Source of the DNA: Apoda limacodes
Lineage: Eukaryota; Arthropoda; Insecta; Lepidoptera; Limacodidae
Length of the DNA stretch: 64,000 bases
Assembly (NCBI GenBank): GCA_946406115.1
Contig: OX291547.1
Span: forward strand, 2,609,001 to 2,673,000
Direction of reading: 5' to 3'
Part shown: one piece after another, positions 52,701 to 55,700 of the stretch
Layout of the letters: the number at the start of each line of letters is the position of its first letter
How positions within the stretch are numbered: the first letter of the stretch is position 1
Made by a program: the position numbers and the translations under genes
Notes under the pieces: model-generated
What the model was told of the DNA's origin: nothing
Database searches by the model: none
Seen by the model: the letters and a program-made list of their open reading frames with translations, nothing else

Positions 52701-55700
52701 GTACTTTGTTACTAAGCAGTATGGAAGCTAAACTAGAGTTCATTTCTAAAAATGACTAGCAAGGTGAAAATAGAAATTTTATAAATGATTGGCATGCCCG
52801 AATTGCCATGGGTTCGCCATCCTTCTTTGAAAAAACTAATATTTTAGTTTTTTAAAATAAGAATATGAAGAAATAATAAAATAGACACTTCGAAAATCTT
52901 TATTTAATATCTAGTATAACCTCCCTCTGCAGCTATGACGGCACGTAGTCTATCTCGCATAGATGCAACAAGACGCGTGCATAGATCAGTACCTCTGATA
53001 TCATCCCATACTTGAGCACAGTGTGATCTAAGAGCTTGAGGGTTTCTTTCATTTTGACAGTCCCAGCGTTGAACCATAAGCCCCCATAAATTTTTAAATA
53101 GGGTTTAAATCAGCAGACCGAGCGGGCCATTGAATGGGGCGAATGTCACGGTGCAGGTTGAACCACGCCATAGTAGCAAGGGCTGTGTGTATCCGTGCAT
53201 TATCTTGAACGTAAGTAATGTGTGGGAATTCCGTTACAGGATACACTACCCGCACAGTAGGCAGCAACTTCTTCCAAAAGCGATACATAATTAATGGCCC
53301 TATTCTTTAACGACGCCAGTTCTCCGACGCCGTCAAGGGTCATCCACCCCCATAAGATTACTATAATGAGACCTGACTCGTTTTGAGGCACAATATGACC
53401 TTCATAATACCGAGTTCGATTGTAGCGCCATAAAGTTAATCTTCCGATTTGGCTTGATTTAAAAGTTTTTTCATCGGTAAATATAGTATTCGACCAATCA
53501 AAATCAAGATGTCGTCGCGCAAAGTTAAGCCGGGCTGTTTTGTGGTGAGGTTTCAGCTCCACTTTAATAGCATGGTGTCTGTAGTGTAGTCCAACATTGT
53601 GCAAAGCTCGTCGGATCGTCCGAGCACTCACACCATATAAAGCAGCAAAATAACTAGTTGGTGTGAAACCATTCCTTCGTAACGACGAATGATTTCTGTT
53701 ATTTGCGCGGTGGTTAGTATCGGTCGTCGTCCTGAATTATATCTATGATCTGTTATTTGCCCTTCTTCGCAGTGACGCCTAATCCAAAACCTCACAGTGA
53801 ATCGCGATATATTGAGTTCTCGTGATATAGCACTAATACTATGTCCATCTTCGAAGAGAAATATTATTTCAGCCCTTTGCTCCAGGGTTAAACTTGCCAT
53901 TTTATTTCGTTATGAAAAAATCTTTTGTAAAATTTTACTCTTGTCAAAACGACGTTCAAACAATATTTTTTGATAAATGTCATTTCAACAAATAAAGATA
54001 TTAGTTCCATTATCAAAGAGTGATCAATAATTTTTGTTGTTTTTCTCGATGCGTCATTTTGCATAATAACTTTTGAAAGGTAATAAGTAACTTGATATGG
54101 CATTTTAGACTTAGTGAAAAAACTGTGATATTGAATCTAATTTCAAAACTGGTAAACATTTTCTGACCGCCACCATACAAAGTAATTTAAAACAGCATAA
54201 TAGACGAGGGCTTAACCCAAAGGCATCTGTAGCTATTAGCATTGTTAGCAACAAGGAATACACTAAATACTTTTAAGTTGTAAACTTTACAGATATTGGG
54301 TTTTTTAGAGCACATCAAATTTAGTTTAGTTAACCAACAGTAAGTCCATTTGGAAAATAAAGAGATATAAGTTTCTTTTACCATAGTATAGGAGACTACT
54401 TATAGTCAGGATAAAAGTGGAAAAACCTGGAAAATGCAAAAACAGTATTCACAACATAACTTTCAAGGTAAAGCAATAGTGTAGGTACTTTACCACCTTT
54501 TCGTTAACGATGCTGAATTTAACTGAGAAGAAACTTGATAGAAAAGGTAGGCTTTTGAAGAAATATCTTTTTTTTATACCACTAAGGTGGCAAACAAGCT
54601 TACGGACCGCCTCATGGTAAACGGTCACCGTATGTTGACTATGTTGCCATATAGTTGATTTTGATTTGATGATTTTTTTACTATTTAACAGGATAGATAC
54701 CATAGTCACAGGTAATCAGTTTCTATGGGCTATCTATAAATCATTTGATCTTGACCGACCGATGGGGAGAACATGCTTAGTGTCGGGACCCCATTAGCAT
54801 GCTTTGGGTAAAGAACCCTAAAAGAAATTCAATGCAGTTATGACCCTCAAATTGCCCTTAACAATCTTAATTATAAGTTTAGAGTTTAGTTACTACTATT
54901 TCCTTACATTTAAGACTGCGGTATAGGCTAGACCACGTAAATACGCTGTTTTTCTGCAAATTTTGTGAGCAAACTATAGTACCTAAAAGATTGAAAAAAA
55001 TATATGTTTTAAAACTTGCTTTTGTCTAGTGCATTATGTTAATGAGTAATTTTCATTAAATGTATTGAATGCAATAAAAAATCTGGAAGTGACCATTGTT
55101 TCTGTTTGTGCAAATTTTTAAAGCATGTATTGCATTTTATTGTAAAGAAAGTTGGTTAAATAATAAGAATAGCTTGTTATATATAAAAAATATGACTACA
55201 AAATGGTAAAAACGGTAAATCCTATACAAAAAAATTAAGTTTCAAGGCATCATTATGAAATAATTTACTAAGGAAGTATATAACAAATATATCTAATAGC
55301 AATGTATATGACATTGTGTGTGTGTATGTGTGTGTGTGTGTGTGTAGCTTTCTGGCCTATATGTCTATACCTGAAAACCTTATGTTATTAAACTCACGAA
55401 TCTTTCTGCTCATATATGATAGCTCTAGCAGTAGCACAACATTCCTTTTCTTTTCCATTAGTGGGTATCTTTTGTGCTTCAATAATCCTTTGTAATTTTG
55501 TGTTTAAGGACCTAATGACGTCATTCTGGTAGTTTACTGTATGTTTAAGCTCTGAATTACTCTCCATAAGATTAAAGTAGAGGTCCTCCAACTCACGCTT
55601 ACTCAATTTTGATGGACAAACACGATACATATCTGTAGGTAAAACAAAATTAGTGTCAATGTAACATTCATTTTGAAACAATTTCAATTTTTGGCCTTTA

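Larger units (their letters stand above)
52285..54175 (-). mobile_element. Tc1-type transposon, inactivated, with nested element
   Basis: Inverted ends (tggtcgcggtcagaaaatgt at left; mirrored at 54148-54175 with one difference) are flanked by TA on both sides. The transposase gene reads leftward from 53900. About 400 bp of a different element interrupts the 3' part. Confidence 0.85.

Noticed and set aside
53094..53900. Three separate small genes
   Set aside because: They are consecutive pieces of one frameshifted Tc1 transposase between recognisable inverted ends.
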